This document shows positions 1 through 13,669 of a stretch of DNA of 64,000 bases, in pieces; the stretch's first letter is position 1; the number at the start of each line of letters is the position of its first letter. The position numbers were made by a program, and so were the translations under genes. Source of the DNA: Chimonanthus salicifolius (taxonomy: Eukaryota > Streptophyta > Magnoliopsida > Laurales > Calycanthaceae); NCBI GenBank assembly GCA_013350335.1, contig CM023533.1, positions 30,672,869 through 30,736,868 on the forward strand. The letters run 5' to 3'. The notes beneath the pieces were generated by a model, which did no database searches, had not been told where the DNA came from, and saw only the letters and a program-made list of their open reading frames with translations.

Positions 1-246
1 TCAATAGAAAGCAGCAATGCGAATGAAAAAAAAAATATGATAGGTATCATCCAAATCTTTCATTCAATGTTTTAGTCCATCAGAAAGATGATCTTGATAA
101 ATGAATCATGGGCTCCAAACATAGAAAGTTGAGACCATTGTCAAACTTAGGGGTGTATGAACAAATTCCACAAGAAAAAAATAGTTGTGTGCCATCTTAG
201 TGAGCCATCATTAAGCATATTCAGTTCATTGAAATTTTAAATGCAG

Positions 247-3200
247 GGAAGAATAGCAGTGAGATTCAATTAATTGAGGAGAACTTTTACAAACCGGTAT
301 GAAATTTTCATAAAATATTAAGCTTTTGGAATGTAGATGTCTTTTATTTACATTTTAATTGCAGGAATATGAAACAAATGAGAAATACAAGGATCTAGTG
401 GCCCATTTGGAGTATGCAAAAGTTGAGCTTGAAGAAACAACAGCGAAGAAATCCAAACTTGCATTGGAGAACAAAATGGTATACCTTTATCAAAAAATAA
501 GGTTTTTTGAACTGATGTAGTTTAACCTCATTGGATAGATAAAACTTCAAACATGAATATAAACTGTAGAGTTATTAGTGAAAACTGCTCTTTAATAGTG
601 CAGAGCCCAATACTCTAATGACCATGACTTTTATCTCTCAGTTTACAAGAGGACCCCTTGCTTTGTCATAATAGTACAGGCACTAAAAATACCATGCAAG
701 GATTAGTGGTCCCTGATGACTCTGTGTTCCTCCATGCTTCACAACCCAGAAACGAGTGACAGCAGAAAGAGCTAATCAATATATAGGAAATCAGCCATAA
801 CATGTGAATAGTTTAGTACTGAAACTTGTGCTTTCTCTGAAACCAACTGAAGGTTCATCATAGATGAGTCCCACTTATAGCTGAAACTTCAGCATGTTTA
901 CATGTGCATAACAGTCCCAAAGACTTTTGAACTTGCCCTTTCATTGCGATTAAATAAACCCAAGATGAAACTGATCCTCATTCCCAGGATTAGTTCGATG
1001 TGTAGAAGTAGAATACATACATGAAGAAATAATGGCCTATTGTTCTTACTTGCAGGCACAAGGTAATTGGAAATCCTCAGCACCTGTATTTGCATATAGT
1101 GTTCTTCTAAAAAATTCACCTTCAGATGATACTTGATAACATTGGAAAACTTAATTTCATTCATTAAACACTCTAATATATAGATATATATATAAGAATT
1201 ATAGACTGACTCAAAGTCTAAATCTAATCCTAAACCAAATATATCTCTTAATCAGAGATTAACAGAAACTTAGAGTTCTAACTAAATAAGAACTCTAATA
1301 TCTCCTAACAATACTCTCACACTATATTGTGCCAAACTAGTCTAGAATGTCAGACATGATAATGCATGGTTGCGTCGAAAAGTAGTACTCATAAAGATGA
1401 CCTGAATTAGATGGAACGAATCTATTAATGGTGATGATGATGATGCATTTAAGATTGATCCTGTTCTTGTTTTTCGACCAGTAGTCTTCATAGAGAAGAA
1501 ATTCATACCTTCATTGGAGACATTCTTTTCTATTCTAATAAAGCAACAGTCATGGGACCATCTGGCCTCTGAATAAATCAGAGCAGTAAAACCTTATATG
1601 CTTGCTTTATTCTATACCTTAAAAGTACAAAGACAATAATGACCAACTCAATATATATATATATATATATATACTTTCAAAACTAACGAAATAACCGTCG
1701 ATGAGAAGTCCGAACTCCTGATTGACATACCTTTCACAAATAAAATTGAAAGAAACTCAAGTGGGGTATGTCTGCAAACCCATAGTTAACCATGTAGTGC
1801 CACCCAAAGGACATTTCTGGAACATGGGTTAGATTCATGGACTTTCTTTAAACATACCCTCTTCCATCCTCAACACTTGGAAACAACAGAACATCTCAAA
1901 GGCATTTAACTCTATGCATCGCTTATAATGGTTGTGTGGATAGAGAGGTTTGCACATGCCCCAAAGATTAATCAGGTGCTCAAAGAGGCTGGGATACCTT
2001 GGTCTTCAAAAAAAAAAAAAATGGTTGGAATTTTTTCTCAGAGAACTTCCATACGTAATTTATACTGTAGCTCTCATAGACATAATGTTTGATAGAAATA
2101 CCCATCCTTTCAACTTTGGTTATTGGTAGTTGTACATAATAGTTGTTCTTGTTCAATACCTTTAGAACAGTTGTTGCTCATATATAAACCTTGTTTACAT
2201 CTATCATTCTGCATTAGTCAAACTATAAATTGAAATGGTTAAACTGCTAGTAATCCATTTGATATGTTTAAATGCTGATTAAGATATGATTCCAAAATTT
2301 CCGTTTTGAATGTTGTGATGTACTATTCTTACAACCCTTTTTCTCAGATCATAAATATCTAAACCATATTTCTCTTGTTTAGACTACACGAATGCATGCC
2401 TAATTGGAAACAAGGCATTACTGAATCTATGTCTAAAATGACTATGCTATCTAATATTTTATTGTTTTCATGTTGGTGATTGACTTAGGATAGGCAAAAT
2501 AATTGCAAATTTTGGCATTGAATATTGATCATGATATTTAATGTTGCAATATACTGCATAAAATGGATACATTGTAATGTCTGGCTGTAGTGGTGCATGC
2601 AATGGTTTACCCATTCACATTTTACGGGAATGCCCCATACACAATTTATTTAATCATTGTCTCTCTTTCACCAAAGCCTTTATCATTTCATGGGAACTCA
2701 GATCAAGCTTTATCATACTTTGCCAGATGAAGCAGAATATTGAGCAATTGAGGTCCAAACTCGATGATTTTCCGGTCAGTTTTGTCCTTTTTTAATTGCT
2801 GCAACTTACAAGAAAAGAAATAATTACAATCAACCAACATCCAGCCTACTGATTTATAGGAACCACTTGTGTTCTATCCACTGATTTTTATTTGTACTAC
2901 GATGTCAGTTTCATGACTTGGAATGCTAATAATATCCTTCATTGCTGATTTTTGGCAAGTGTATAAATCAGAACCTCTTTTTGACCTTGTGGTGATACAT
3001 GCCATGTATTGTGATACTCTAATTGTAGTGATATGCACTTCAAGCACATGTAGAAAGAAACATGTGTTTAGTGCCTATTCAATTTGGAAATTTAAGGACT
3101 GTAAGGGCTGTGCAACATCTAATCTATGGTTTGTTAAAGGTCTTACATCTCACGTGTGGATGGTATCTACAAAATCTCCAAGTTGAGAAGTTCATAATTC

Positions 3201-5083
3201 TATAATCAGGAGCTTAGAAATGTTTAGCTGAGAACAGAATAGACAACATAGTAATGAAAAAAGAAGGCCAAATAGGAGATCCTTTGGCTACGTATAGTAT
3301 GGCCATCAGAAAATGATTGACTACTAAGAACCACATAATTAAATATTTTCTGAATTCCTGAACCTCTAAATGCCTTACATAATTAAATATTTTTTTATGT
3401 TCTTAAACCAATCAATCTCCTTATTTATATGTTCTGGTTATTATGTTACTAAACAGACAGAGTTAAAGGCGATGGATCTAAAGGTTTTGGAAGAGGAACA
3501 CAAAGCTCTCTTGTCTGATAGAGCTGGTGAAATGGAGTATCTTCAGTCTCTATGGGAACGAATTGAACAAATTAAGGTAGGATCTAACAGCTTCAAAGAA
3601 TAAATTTAATGGGTTGTTTACTTGCAGCGAAAGGAAATCTTGGATTTCTTATCTTTCATAACCAATAATCCCTGTTTTAAGCCTGAAAATTTGAAACTCT
3701 GTGAGATAAAGTTTGTTTTGTTTAGAGTTGAATGATTATCTTGTGTCCAGGCCTCATGATTTTATTTTCTTTAAATTGAAGAACTTAAGCGAGAAATGGA
3801 TTCAGAAATCTGAGGTTTATCATCATTATCTGCAAACAGACTGCCCCTAAATTGGTCATTAAGTACTAGTAAGAAGTTTAGGGCATCTTTTCTATATTAA
3901 ACTGGGTATATTTTTCAGATGTCGAGATTTGTCTGTTATACACCAATTTTGTGTTTTTAAATGCGTTGTACGTCTCGATGAATGCACGTGCTTGCTTTGA
4001 CATTTGTGCTTTTAGTAGTCTCCTCTATCTTAAATTGTGCAGGCCCAGCATGGGGATGAACCACATATCACCCTCAGTAGACAATCCTAGCAATCTGGTG
4101 CAATGGAATAGGACCCGAACCTGGTAGTGAGATGATTCAATTGGAGGGATTTCTGGTGTATCTGCCACGTTTCGAGGGGCTTACTATAATTTTTTTTTAA
4201 GACCAAGGTGTCCAGCGTGTGTAAACCTTCCAATCCACACACGTCGATTACAGAACAATGGGGAGGCCTTTTCAAGGGGCTCACTGTATATGAATCATTT
4301 GGATCATCAAGGGGCAGTTACTGCATTATTCTTAATTGGTCAAGAGTGCCTCTTTGGATATATTTTCTCATCAATCTCAGCTTAAGTTCCTGAGCTGAAA
4401 TAATCTTTTTTTCTGGGAATTACATTATACTCCGATAAACTTCAGCAGATTATTTCCATTTCAAGAGTGCATGTTACTGCATATGGATAAATTTAGACAA
4501 TCCACTCATGAACCCCAATACATTTTTATGTTGTGGTCATTAGATGGAATTAATGAAAGGGGGTCAACAAGATAGATGCAATTGGCACCATGTCTGGTTA
4601 GTATTATACATTTGTTGATTTCACCTGTTAAATTTCTGTTCACATTAACCTCAAGGGGTTGGCCTAGCATCAAGGCACCCGCCTCAAGAAGCGAGGTCTT
4701 GAGTTTGATTCACGCTCAACCTCAATGAGCCGGTCTCCATAGTTGCTTACTTTGTGTGTGGAATTGGGAGGACTAGACATGCCCTAAGGACTAGTCATGT
4801 TAAAATTGTCCTCTGTCCCAATCCAGGTGAGACAGCTAGACATGTTGGACATCAAAAAATTTTGTTCACATTGAAGTGTATTGACTATTAAGTTTGTAGG
4901 AATGCCTGGGTACAAGTTCACAGGAGTAAGATCCAACTAGCTAGCTAGAGCCTAGAGGGAGTGTCAAATTTCCCCTTTTTGGGCAGTGATCTGATCTTTT
5001 ATTCCTTTTCTTTTCTACAGGCCATATCTGAGGTAGTCAAATGTCGTTGCGGACAGGAGTACATGGTGGAGATGAATCACTAG
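247..5083 (+). CDS. 3' part of a coiled-coil protein gene (unrecognised family)
   Basis: Six consecutive exons can be joined in one frame: 247-296 (phase 2 entry), 365-478, 2727-2774, 3457-3576 and 5021-5083, all with AG/GT borders; the gene starts left of the window, so this is five seen exons of the 3' end with any earlier exon missing. They give about 130 C-terminal residues, ending at TAG 5081-5083. The sequence is rich in E, K, L and Q with heptad-like spacing (for example LEEEHKALLSDRAGEMEYLQ), so a coiled coil is likely. The last exon ends in a short tail with one Cys-X-Cys (VKCRCGQEYMVE). No catalytic motif is visible. I do not recognise the family. Introns 2 and 5 are long (2.2 and 1.4 kb). 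Exon calling rests on phase continuity and charged composition, not on similarity. Confidence 0.72.
479..2726 (+). other. Long intron with simple repeats
   Basis: This 2.2-kb intron of the coiled-coil gene is AT-rich. It holds an (AT)11 microsatellite at 1651-1673 and a SINE 3' fragment at about 1925-2021. I see nothing else I can support in it. Confidence 0.5.
1925..2021 (+). repeat. SINE 3' fragment
   Basis: The stretch reads GTGTGGATAGAGAGGTTTGC, then a pyrimidine/purine-mixed tail ending TACCTTGGTCTTC plus an A14 tract at 2008-2021. The same 3' module recurs at 4190-4290 (minus), 4647-4862, 13670-13795 and 31265-31440 (minus), which defines a dispersed SINE family in this window. The tRNA-like head is missing here. 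Confidence 0.5.
4190..4290 (-). repeat. SINE 3' fragment, inverted
   Basis: Read on the minus strand, the segment contains GTGTGGATTGGAAGGTTTAC followed by a CACCTTGGTCTT tail and a T8 tract on the plus strand (A tail on minus). It matches the 3' module of the other SINE copies. The head is decayed. Confidence 0.45.
4647..4862 (+). mobile_element. Full-length tRNA-derived SINE with 10-bp target duplication
   Basis: The head carries an A-box-like TTGGCCTAGCATCAAGG and a B-box-like TTGAGTTTGATTC, as expected for RNA polymerase III promoters of tRNA-derived SINEs. The body ends in TTGGACATC plus an A6 tract. Identical 10-bp direct repeats TGTTCACATT lie at 4637-4646 and 4863-4872 and fit a target-site duplication. 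It sits in the last intron of the coiled-coil gene, in the gene's orientation. Confidence 0.72.
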
Positions 5084-6080
5084 GTCCATCCAACGGTTAG
5101 CAATGCTTGATTTTCCTTTTGTGTAAATGAATTTGGATACTCACAGAGAAATGACTACAAAATTATGGCTGTACCTTAATGGACAATCTGAGGACTAATG
5201 GAGAACGGAGAGGTATATCAAAGAACTCACAGATAAAAAATATAAGGCTTCATTATTGATGATAATGATCAATCCCTTATTCATCAGGGATCCATGCATT
5301 AGAACTCCAGTTTTATTCCTTCAGTTGTATTTGTACACAAGATGTATAGGGTCCTCGTCATTCACCCAGTGGGTCTAACCTAAATTGATGAGCCTTAGCC
5401 TGGAAATTCAGAGAAGCCAAGGTATTTTGAAAATCTTTAGAGGTTATTTGTCTATTTTCTTGATAAAAATAATTTCTAGAAAAAATTATGGTAAAATTAT
5501 ATTTGTATTATTCAATAGGTGCTATAGAATTTGTCTCGTCCGATTGTGAAAACTTTATATTTTTACTGTTTGTGTTAAAAAAATTATTTTCGTTGAAAAT
5601 GAACAAAGAATTATCTCGACGAGAGAAGAGAATCACTCTTTTTCCTTGCTGAGTTTTTCAATCTCCTGTTGACAATAGATTTTTTGATACAGAGAAAAAT
5701 ATCTTATTCTTGTGCTCTCATTTTCCTTACGTTTTTATTTTTAATTATTTTAACAATCTCTTATATTTCCAATCCCTCATTATACAAAAGTTTTGAAACC
5801 TCCTACTTGTGGCACGCATGGCCAAGGTGGAACATGAAATCTGCAAATTTCTGATGCCCGATGCTACGCTGTCTTCCTAGGGATTTTACATCTGATTGGA
5901 AAAATGGTGATTCATGGAATTGTCCCATCCATTTCTCTCTACCAAATTTTTAACATGGGTATCAATATTTGTACTAGAGGTGACAGTAATTTCACCTGTA
6001 CATGAAACCACTCTCAAACTTCGTGTATCATATAAGTTTGGAAGAAATTGAACGCAAGACCTCTAGTTTAATCATACAAG

Positions 6081-6434
6081 TAGAGTTGAAACTTGGGCCG
6101 GGTCAATTTGGGTTTTAACAAAATCAAACTCAACTCATATAAAAAATTATTGAATCCGACTAGACCTGACCCAAATTGTTGACACGAGTTACTCAACCCA
6201 ACTCGATCCTAATTTCTGACCTGATTCAACCGATTGCTGTTTTATAACTTGGAGAACTCAGGATCGAGTTGGATTACTTTTAAATTTCTCAATCAATCCG
6301 ACCTGAATTTCATGCAGGTTTATTTTTTCTAATCTGACCCGACTCGAGATATAAAAAAATATAACTCAAATCTATTGATTTCTTGAGTCGGATCATGTAG
6401 GTCGAATTAAAACTCGAGTCAAGTTTCACCCCTA
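6081..6434. repeat. ~354-bp MITE-like dispersed repeat, copy 1
   Basis: The ends are inverted: TAGAGTTGAAACTTG at the left and the complement of TAGGGGTGAAACTTG at the right match at 13 of 15 positions. The interior shares long stretches with 39135-39440 and 44215-44465 (for example CTCATATAAAAAATTATTGA and TTTTAAATTTCTCAATC). No clear target duplication is seen. Such TIRs resemble hAT-type MITEs, which is an inference. Confidence 0.55.
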
Positions 6435-7449
6435 CCTAGAAACTTACACTAAGCTGAATTACCAAATTAAGGTAGGGACTTAGAAAAACAAGTCCATTTC
6501 ATAGTTTAGCTTCAAAGCGTGGTTGGCCGGTGTTTCATGTGGGTTACTGCTTTTGCTATGTTTGGGGATAAGTACCTTTTTTTTTCCCTCTTTCCTTTTC
6601 TTTTCATTTTTTGGTTAATGGTAGCTTCTATTTCACAGATACAAGGTGGGAAGTGTGTGTATAGGATCATCCTGGTCCACTAATTATCAGTCGCTTAATA
6701 GTAGGTGTCCACATCCAATTTAGAAAACGACCCACAGTTTAAATGGAAACCTACCCTAGTTTTAATTTGGACCAGTATTACATATTTTTTTCGTGGCTGG
6801 AATGAATTGCGTCGTATGTATTTATTTCTTAACCGTTCAATTTAATGAATGGTTGAAGGCAGAACTCTTTTTCTTCACGGAGCAAAGAAGCGTTATTCAC
6901 CGCTAACCTCCCTCAACATAAAGGATAATAATATGTTATTCACTATAGTGTACTATTTTTAAAAGGAAAAAATTGTATTGTCCCTCTTTTTCTGAAGGAG
7001 ACAAGAGAGTGCAGAAGAAAAGTAACGATAAAATTGTCTTTTCCTTTTATAGATGGTGTATTATGGTGAAAACTCATAGTGCACGAATCATTATTCCTAA
7101 AGTATTTTATTAATATCGATTCAGGTAAACCAAACCTCTCACGAGTATCTCATCTTATATAGAGTATGTTTTTGAGGTCTGAACGTGAGACAACTATAAA
7201 TTAATTATATTAGGTTAATGACACACTTATTGTTTTTTTTATCATACTATTAGAAGGAATTAACACGTTAGAAGCACTCTCAACGTGGGACAACTATAAA
7301 ATTTAATTATATAGTTAGGCTAATGATACATACATCTATTATTATTTTTAATTCTTAGAAGCACTCCTTATTTACAATGATAAAAAAACAACTTCATTTT
7401 ATCACGTATGTTAAGAGGAATTAACATGTTTCAATTTCAAAACCATATC

Positions 7450-7800
7450 AAAGTTCAAACCACTATGAGCATCTTGGTTTTTCAACCTTCATTTTTTGCT
7501 TTTCAAGAGCTTGAACCTTTTTATTCAGCTTTTTAGGAGTATTTGGAGCCTTGGACCTTCATCTTCGGCTTTGAGCTTATAGGCTCCTTCAGCTTTGTTT
7601 TTAGCTTTCCAAGAACATCTAGGCACTCAAATCATCTTTTTCAATTTTCCTTGAGCTTCTATGTATTTGGACCCTTTACCTGCGGCTTTCTAAGAGCTTC
7701 CAAGCTTTCATCTTTGGCTTTTGAGGAGCTTTTAGGCTCCAAGATCTTCGTCTTAGCTTTTCAAGAGTATCCTAACTCTTGTATCTTCATGTTCTAATTT
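7450..7800. repeat. Degenerate ~40-bp minisatellite
   Basis: Motifs of the type TTGGACCTTCATCTTCGGCT and TTTTCAAGAGCTT recur about eight times at a spacing near 40 bp. The copies differ from each other. An 84-codon frame at 7543-7797 merely reads through the array (repeating FxxF/SF patterns) and has no other sign of being a gene. Confidence 0.5.
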
Positions 7801-10684
7801 TCAAGGGTGAATCTCCATTTTATTCTTATTTATCCCTTTTGCTCTCACTTTTAATACTCTTTTGAAGTAAAAGGGTATTCAAAATGATTATCCACTCCTG
7901 AATATCTACATTTGAAAAATTTACTTCTCATCCAAATGTAGCCAAAGAATTCTAGATCATGAGTGTTTTTGTTAGTTTTTGTAAATGCATTAACTTATGA
8001 CACTTTCAAATTCCATTTTTAGGTGAGAACCAACTCTCCTAATGTCATCCATGTATAAGCATTAAATGATTAAAGATATGTTATATTAAGACTAGTTGAG
8101 AAGCAACAAGGAGAATAAATCCAAAGCGAGAAACTTAGTTTCTTAATTTTCAAGTACGAAAGAGTCCAAGGAAAAGTAAGACTTTTGAATAAAAAAAAAA
8201 TCCTCTTACTCAAGTTTACGAGTAATTGTCAAACAAAAAACATTGTCCTTTCTCATGTTATATTCTGTGGAACCTATCATCAAAGTGTATTATCGATCCG
8301 ATTTAAGAGCAAGAGTAACTCTACAAATACATAATTTATTCAAAGCTTTGTCTATCTGATAAATTCAAATTCAAGAAGAATCAAATCCTAAATTCTTAAT
8401 CTATTCTAAAAATTTAAACCAACTCAACTGCATTAACTAAATAAATAAATAACTTGTTCTTGGGTAAGTTGACTAAAGATTTGTTGAAAAAATATTTTTT
8501 TCAAGCACCATTTAATTAAGGAGATAATTAGAATCCGAATATGGAAACAAAGAAAAAGTTATAGGCTTAATTGTGAATAGGAGTTGAGAACTAGGAAGGC
8601 TCGAAGCCTAGAAGGGCATCCACTAACTAATGGTATATAAATAAACAAAAGACCTCTCTTTACTCTTATAAAAAAAGCAAATATTTTATTATGGAAATAA
8701 GCAAATTCATGTCACATAGATAATAGACTAATTTATTTTAATTATTTAATTTAAATTTATATATTTTTTAAATGGACTTTGAATGATTCATTTAACACAT
8801 TAAATAAGTGAAAGTATTCGACCAGAACTCCTTTTAATAGGTCCGGCTTCAAGTCAATTTGATATAGATTAAGTTCAACCTTAAGTTGAATTAGCTGACT
8901 TGTTTATTTAAATCCTCAATACTAATCTCTTATCTTTCTAATTATAAAATGAGTTTGAATTGAACTCTATGTTTATTAAATGAGTCAATAAGACAAAACA
9001 CTTCTTTTTTAATGAGGTTTTGTGAAATTAGCTACTCACGTAAGAAATTATCAGTCTCATCTCATTTTAGTTTAGTATTTTTACATGCACGCGTGAGACA
9101 AGCCACAGTGCCATACAATTTAAAAAAATTATGTAGTTCTTCTTTCAAAGAGCATATGCTTTGAGATTCTTTTGCCACTCAATTATAAAAAGGGGATGAT
9201 GATCTAAGTTCAACCTTATGAACCCTATCAACATAGTGGCATGACCCATATTTAAGTTTAAGAGAGAGGTTTTCCTTTTGAAAATATGTGGGGTTTTTTA
9301 TAAAAAAAAAAAAAATGTGGGTTTCAACATCTCTATCTAGTAAGTGATGGACATGAAGTTATGTACTTCAAAACTTATTTATTATTGAATTGAACATAGC
9401 CTATAATAATATCTTTATTATATAGTTTTGGAAAACTAGTACTAGTAAAAAAAAAATAAGTAAAAGTCTATATAGGAGTATTTCAAATGGTTAATCTCCC
9501 GCTTCAAGAAGTGAAATGTGCCAACTTCAAATTTGTATGACTTAATCTGGTGTACTCTATGAATAGTAAGTATCACTAGTAAAGATTTTATATTGGATTT
9601 TCTGTTATACGTAAATTATTAAAAAAAGTAAGCAAAAATTTTAATTTAAGTTTTTGAACTGTTCGAGGATCTAGGATGGAAGCCATCTAAAGAAGTCCAA
9701 TTTGATCTGATGGCTGTCACATGTGGTGGGGCATCGATATTGATTGGTCTAGAACCTTATGGTCCTTACATTATCAAATTTTAGGTGCTCACTTTTAAAC
9801 ATGACGACTAGAAGAAATGTCACTGTCATTGAAACTTTATCTAATTTATTTATTGTTGATATTGTCTGCCATTTTTCTGTTCATCTTTACGGTTGAAACA
9901 TCTTTTTGAAAAATTCTTTGATATCATTTGATAAGAAGTTGATGACTTTTACTAATTTGACTAAATTTGACTTCTTTTTTTCTACAGTTAGTTTTTGAAG
10001 AGCAAAACATTTCTCAAAGTGATTAGACTTTTTCGTATTACACATTGAATCAAAGTAAAGTAATTAAACAAAAACAAAAATAGTTATATATTTGACTTGC
10101 TTTTGCGAAAAAAAATACAGTTCTAAATGGGTTTGATCCAAAAATGTCAAGGACTAAAGATGTAACTTACTAGATGAAGAAGTAATGGACCAAATCATTG
10201 TATTAAAAAAAAATTATTATTATTATTATTTTTTACATTTAACTGAGTTTAGATTAATTTATTTTAGGAAAAATTTTACCTGGGCAACTCTTGCTCATGA
10301 GCAATAGTCAACCTAGGTCTCTCATGTGGAGCCCATTGGAGTTTAAGTTGGTATTCTTCTCTTCCACACGGTCATCTACTTTTGTGAATTGTATCAATAT
10401 TTAATTTGAATTCATTTTGACTTGATCTCACTCTTAAATTAAGAATTATTCAAAATTAACTCAACTTTAATTGTTAATCTATTTAAGTTTTTATGAGAAA
10501 ATCATTTTGAAAATACTTTAAAAACCCACCTATTCTTTCATGCACTAAACCCAACCTTTGTAGATCTCCAAGAATCCAAAGTGACTATTTCTCATAGGCA
10601 ATGTCACTAGAAAAAAAACGACTTCCTACTTTATGACATAATATAAGTACAATAACTAATAGATAAAATAAACTCAAAGGGATG

Positions 10685-10850
10685 GGAGCAATGGTCAAAA
10701 ATCCGTTTAAAAAAACAGAAGTTCTAAATTCGATTCTCAATCAACTCTAAAGGACCCCTTCCCATAGAACTATCCAACATGTGTAAATAAGAAGACTTGT
10801 ATATACCTCAAAAATTAGTTGGGTGCATTAAAATAAGCTGAAGTATGAAG
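10685..10850 (+). repeat. Decayed tRNA-derived SINE
   Basis: GGGATGGGAGCAATGGTC resembles an A-box region and AGTTCTAAATTCGATTCTCA a B-box region. About 60 bases further, TGTGTAAATAAGAAGACTTG resembles the family's GTGTGGATTGAGAGG module. Strongly diverged. A similar, weaker relic lies at 9485-9640. Confidence 0.35.
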
Positions 10851-11074
10851 AGTTATCATGTGAACTGATTCCGCTCTAGTGGATGATCCATGAGTTTAGT
10901 TGGATAGGCTATGGCCCGTGCTTTCGTCTTTCAACGGAGACGGAGCTTGTCAAGCAGGCCTGGTGCAACTCAATATACTCATCGATCCACTCACTCAAGT
11001 GAACTCAGTCCAATTTGAATCCTTGATTTTTCAGCCCAGTTTCTAATAACAAGCCCATTTTGGACCTCTGTAAG

Positions 11075-11315
11075 ACCCAGGGGTAAAAAAAATTTAAGAT
11101 ATCTCAAGTTTTTTACGCCCAATATATCTCGGCCGATGTGAGATGTATCGGCTGCACAGGCGAGATCTCGGCCGATATGATCGAGATCTTGCCGATACGC
11201 CGAGATTTGTAAAAAAAAAAATAGAGAGAGAAAAAAAATCGTCTAATATCAATGAGATATCGGCTGAAAAATGGTGGACCTGAGGCATCGGATCCACCGT
11301 TTTTTAGACCCCTGT
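11075..11315. mobile_element. Mutator-like MITE, CGGCCGATA family, copy 1
   Basis: The left end reads AGGGGTAAAAAAAA and the right end is the complement of AGGGGTCTAAAAAAC. The interior carries repeated TCGGCCGATRTG-type blocks in both orientations. The same blocks mark elements at 32572-32793 and 40268-41620. No convincing target duplication is preserved. Confidence 0.55.
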
Positions 11316-12611
11316 ATACCTGCTTATATTCACAACTGTATTCTTTTCCTTTATGAGAAGTTGAAAGCAAGATATTAATTTTATATACTGCTCAAGTCAT
11401 TTTCCTGTCTTTTCTCCATCTATTTGGATGAACTGATATGAATTACACTCGCTTACACCCCCACTAAAGGAACAAAAAAGTGTGGAATTTTCACAGAATG
11501 TCCAACAAAGGGATCACTTTCGTTGAGTTCAAATTGAAATCGATATCAACCTTATTAATTATTAATATGATGTTACTTAAATATATGATATATGATATTT
11601 TCAACTTTTTAATTTTGATTGTCGACCTTTTTTTTTTTAATCGTATCTACCAAATTGTCAATGTGTAATCAGAGGTGAAAATATTCAGGTGAAATTTAAA
11701 AGTATATCAAAATTAATCAAAAAAGAAAAAGAAAAACCCAATATAGCCAAAATGGGTCTAAACTTTGGCTAATATTTTTTTTTTATATTTTCGTACTTTT
11801 AATGTTATTTTTGAAACAAGGTGAAAAAAGGGAATTGATTTAAAATGGCCGGAATCTCCAAAAAAAAAAAAAAAAAACTTTTAAAAACTAAAATAATGAT
11901 TTCATATAATATTTTAAACTTAATTCGTAATACATATACTTGTTAAAAGTTTTTTATGACTAAAAAGACATCTATGAACCTCTCCAGTCTCACACAGCGG
12001 ATAATACTATAACAAACAACCTTTTAAAATGGAGCAGAGAATCGAACTCAGAATTTCCGTGCATTACTCCAACCACTTTAAGTAAAATATTTGTTTAGAG
12101 TTATATAGAGCCATGTGCTCTAGTCCTTAGTTAGATGATTGAATGCTCTTAAAAAATCCGCCATCACTATGCTTTACTTTGGTTGGTGCCTGGGACCAAA
12201 TTCATTCACAATGGGTCTATATTTGCCTTCTTATTTCCTAACAAATTCACAAGTGGGCCCATTATTAGATGTGGTGATAGGATTTCACCTAAAATTGTTA
12301 ATAGACATTTGGTTGCCTAATTCTAAAAGAAATGGCGGGTTCAATCACTTTTATAAATATCAATGATATTCATATGAGAAAATGTCAAGTTATTATTATT
12401 ATTATATTAAAAAGTCATATGTGGATAAATTAAAAATGACAAAATATATAGAAATTCCTTGAAAGTTTTTAATTGTAAATTACCTATTAAAATATAAACA
12501 ACTTAATTACTAAAAAATCTCTCTTATATTTCAATACATACGATTATAGATAAAGGGGTTAAATTACTTAAATACAAGTAACCTGATCAAAACCCTAAAT
12601 ACCTTATATGT

Positions 12612-12790
12612 TTTTTTTTTTAATTCACGTATGAGAAATCGTGGGATACCCAGCGTAAAACCCCCACGGGTGAGCCCACTACCTTTACGGCATACTAAGG
12701 TTAGGCCATAGGGACTCGAACCCGCAACCTCCCACAACCTAAAGCGGGAGGGAACCATTTGATCTGCACCCAAGTGAGTATACCTTATAT
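12612..12790 (-). repeat. tRNA-derived SINE, second family
   Basis: On the minus strand the head reads TGGGTGCAGATCAAATGGTT, then a canonical B box GCGGGTTCGAGTCCC, followed by a non-tRNA body ending near the T10 run at 12610-12620. A truncated relative lies at 16452-16560 (minus), sharing TATGGCCTAACTTTGGTGTG-like text and the B box. Confidence 0.55.
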
Positions 12791-13079
12791 GTTTGATACG
12801 AAGGGAAATGCATCTACTCAACTTCTGTTGACAATTTAATTGATTGGATCAAATTCAATTTATTAAAAATAAATTTTTCATATCCACCTTCTTTTGAGGC
12901 TTTTTTGTCCACCTACAAGCATGAGAAATGGTTTAATGACATACTTAACATGAATTATACAATGCTTGAAAGTAATTGAATTTAATTATTAAAACCATTC
13001 CACGAGTAATCAATCACTCATTCAATCCAACTACTTGACTCATTTGCTTTTATTTAATGATTATGTTTATTAAATTAAA

Positions 13080-13082
<3 letters not shown>

Positions 13083-13135
<53 letters not shown>
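13083..13135. repeat. (TA)n microsatellite
   Basis: About 26 uninterrupted TA units. Likely length-polymorphic. Confidence 0.95.
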
Positions 13136-13143
<8 letters not shown>

Positions 13144-13669
13144 ATCAACATAAATTAGGTCTTATATGTCGAAACAATCTGCAATTTTATAAATTTTAAG
13201 GTGTTTTTATACGAGTTGACAAAGGGTATGATAGTTGATAATGAATACTATCAAACTATTCAAAATAAAATTTAGTAAATTGTATGGAGTAGATGTTAAA
13301 CTAAATTGAATCTAAATCTAAATAAGAAAATAACAGGTTTGAATTTGTAATTAAACGGAATTTATATAGACTCTATATGTTTAACTTTAAACAGCCCATC
13401 TACTTAAACGTTTTAATGATAGAGGTACTCCTATCCTATTTTTATTCTTAAAAATATCCCTCATTTAAATTAATAAGAACAAATATAATTATTATATTTA
13501 AAATAAAATTACTCTTTTACTATTTTAAATAAAATTGCCTTTACTACTAACCTCATAAACTTTGACACAAACTTTTCTGTTAGGTTGCTAGGAAACATCC
13601 ACCACACACTCACCACATTACCATAAAGAATTTCTCACCACATTACCATAAAGAATTTCACCTAGTGTA

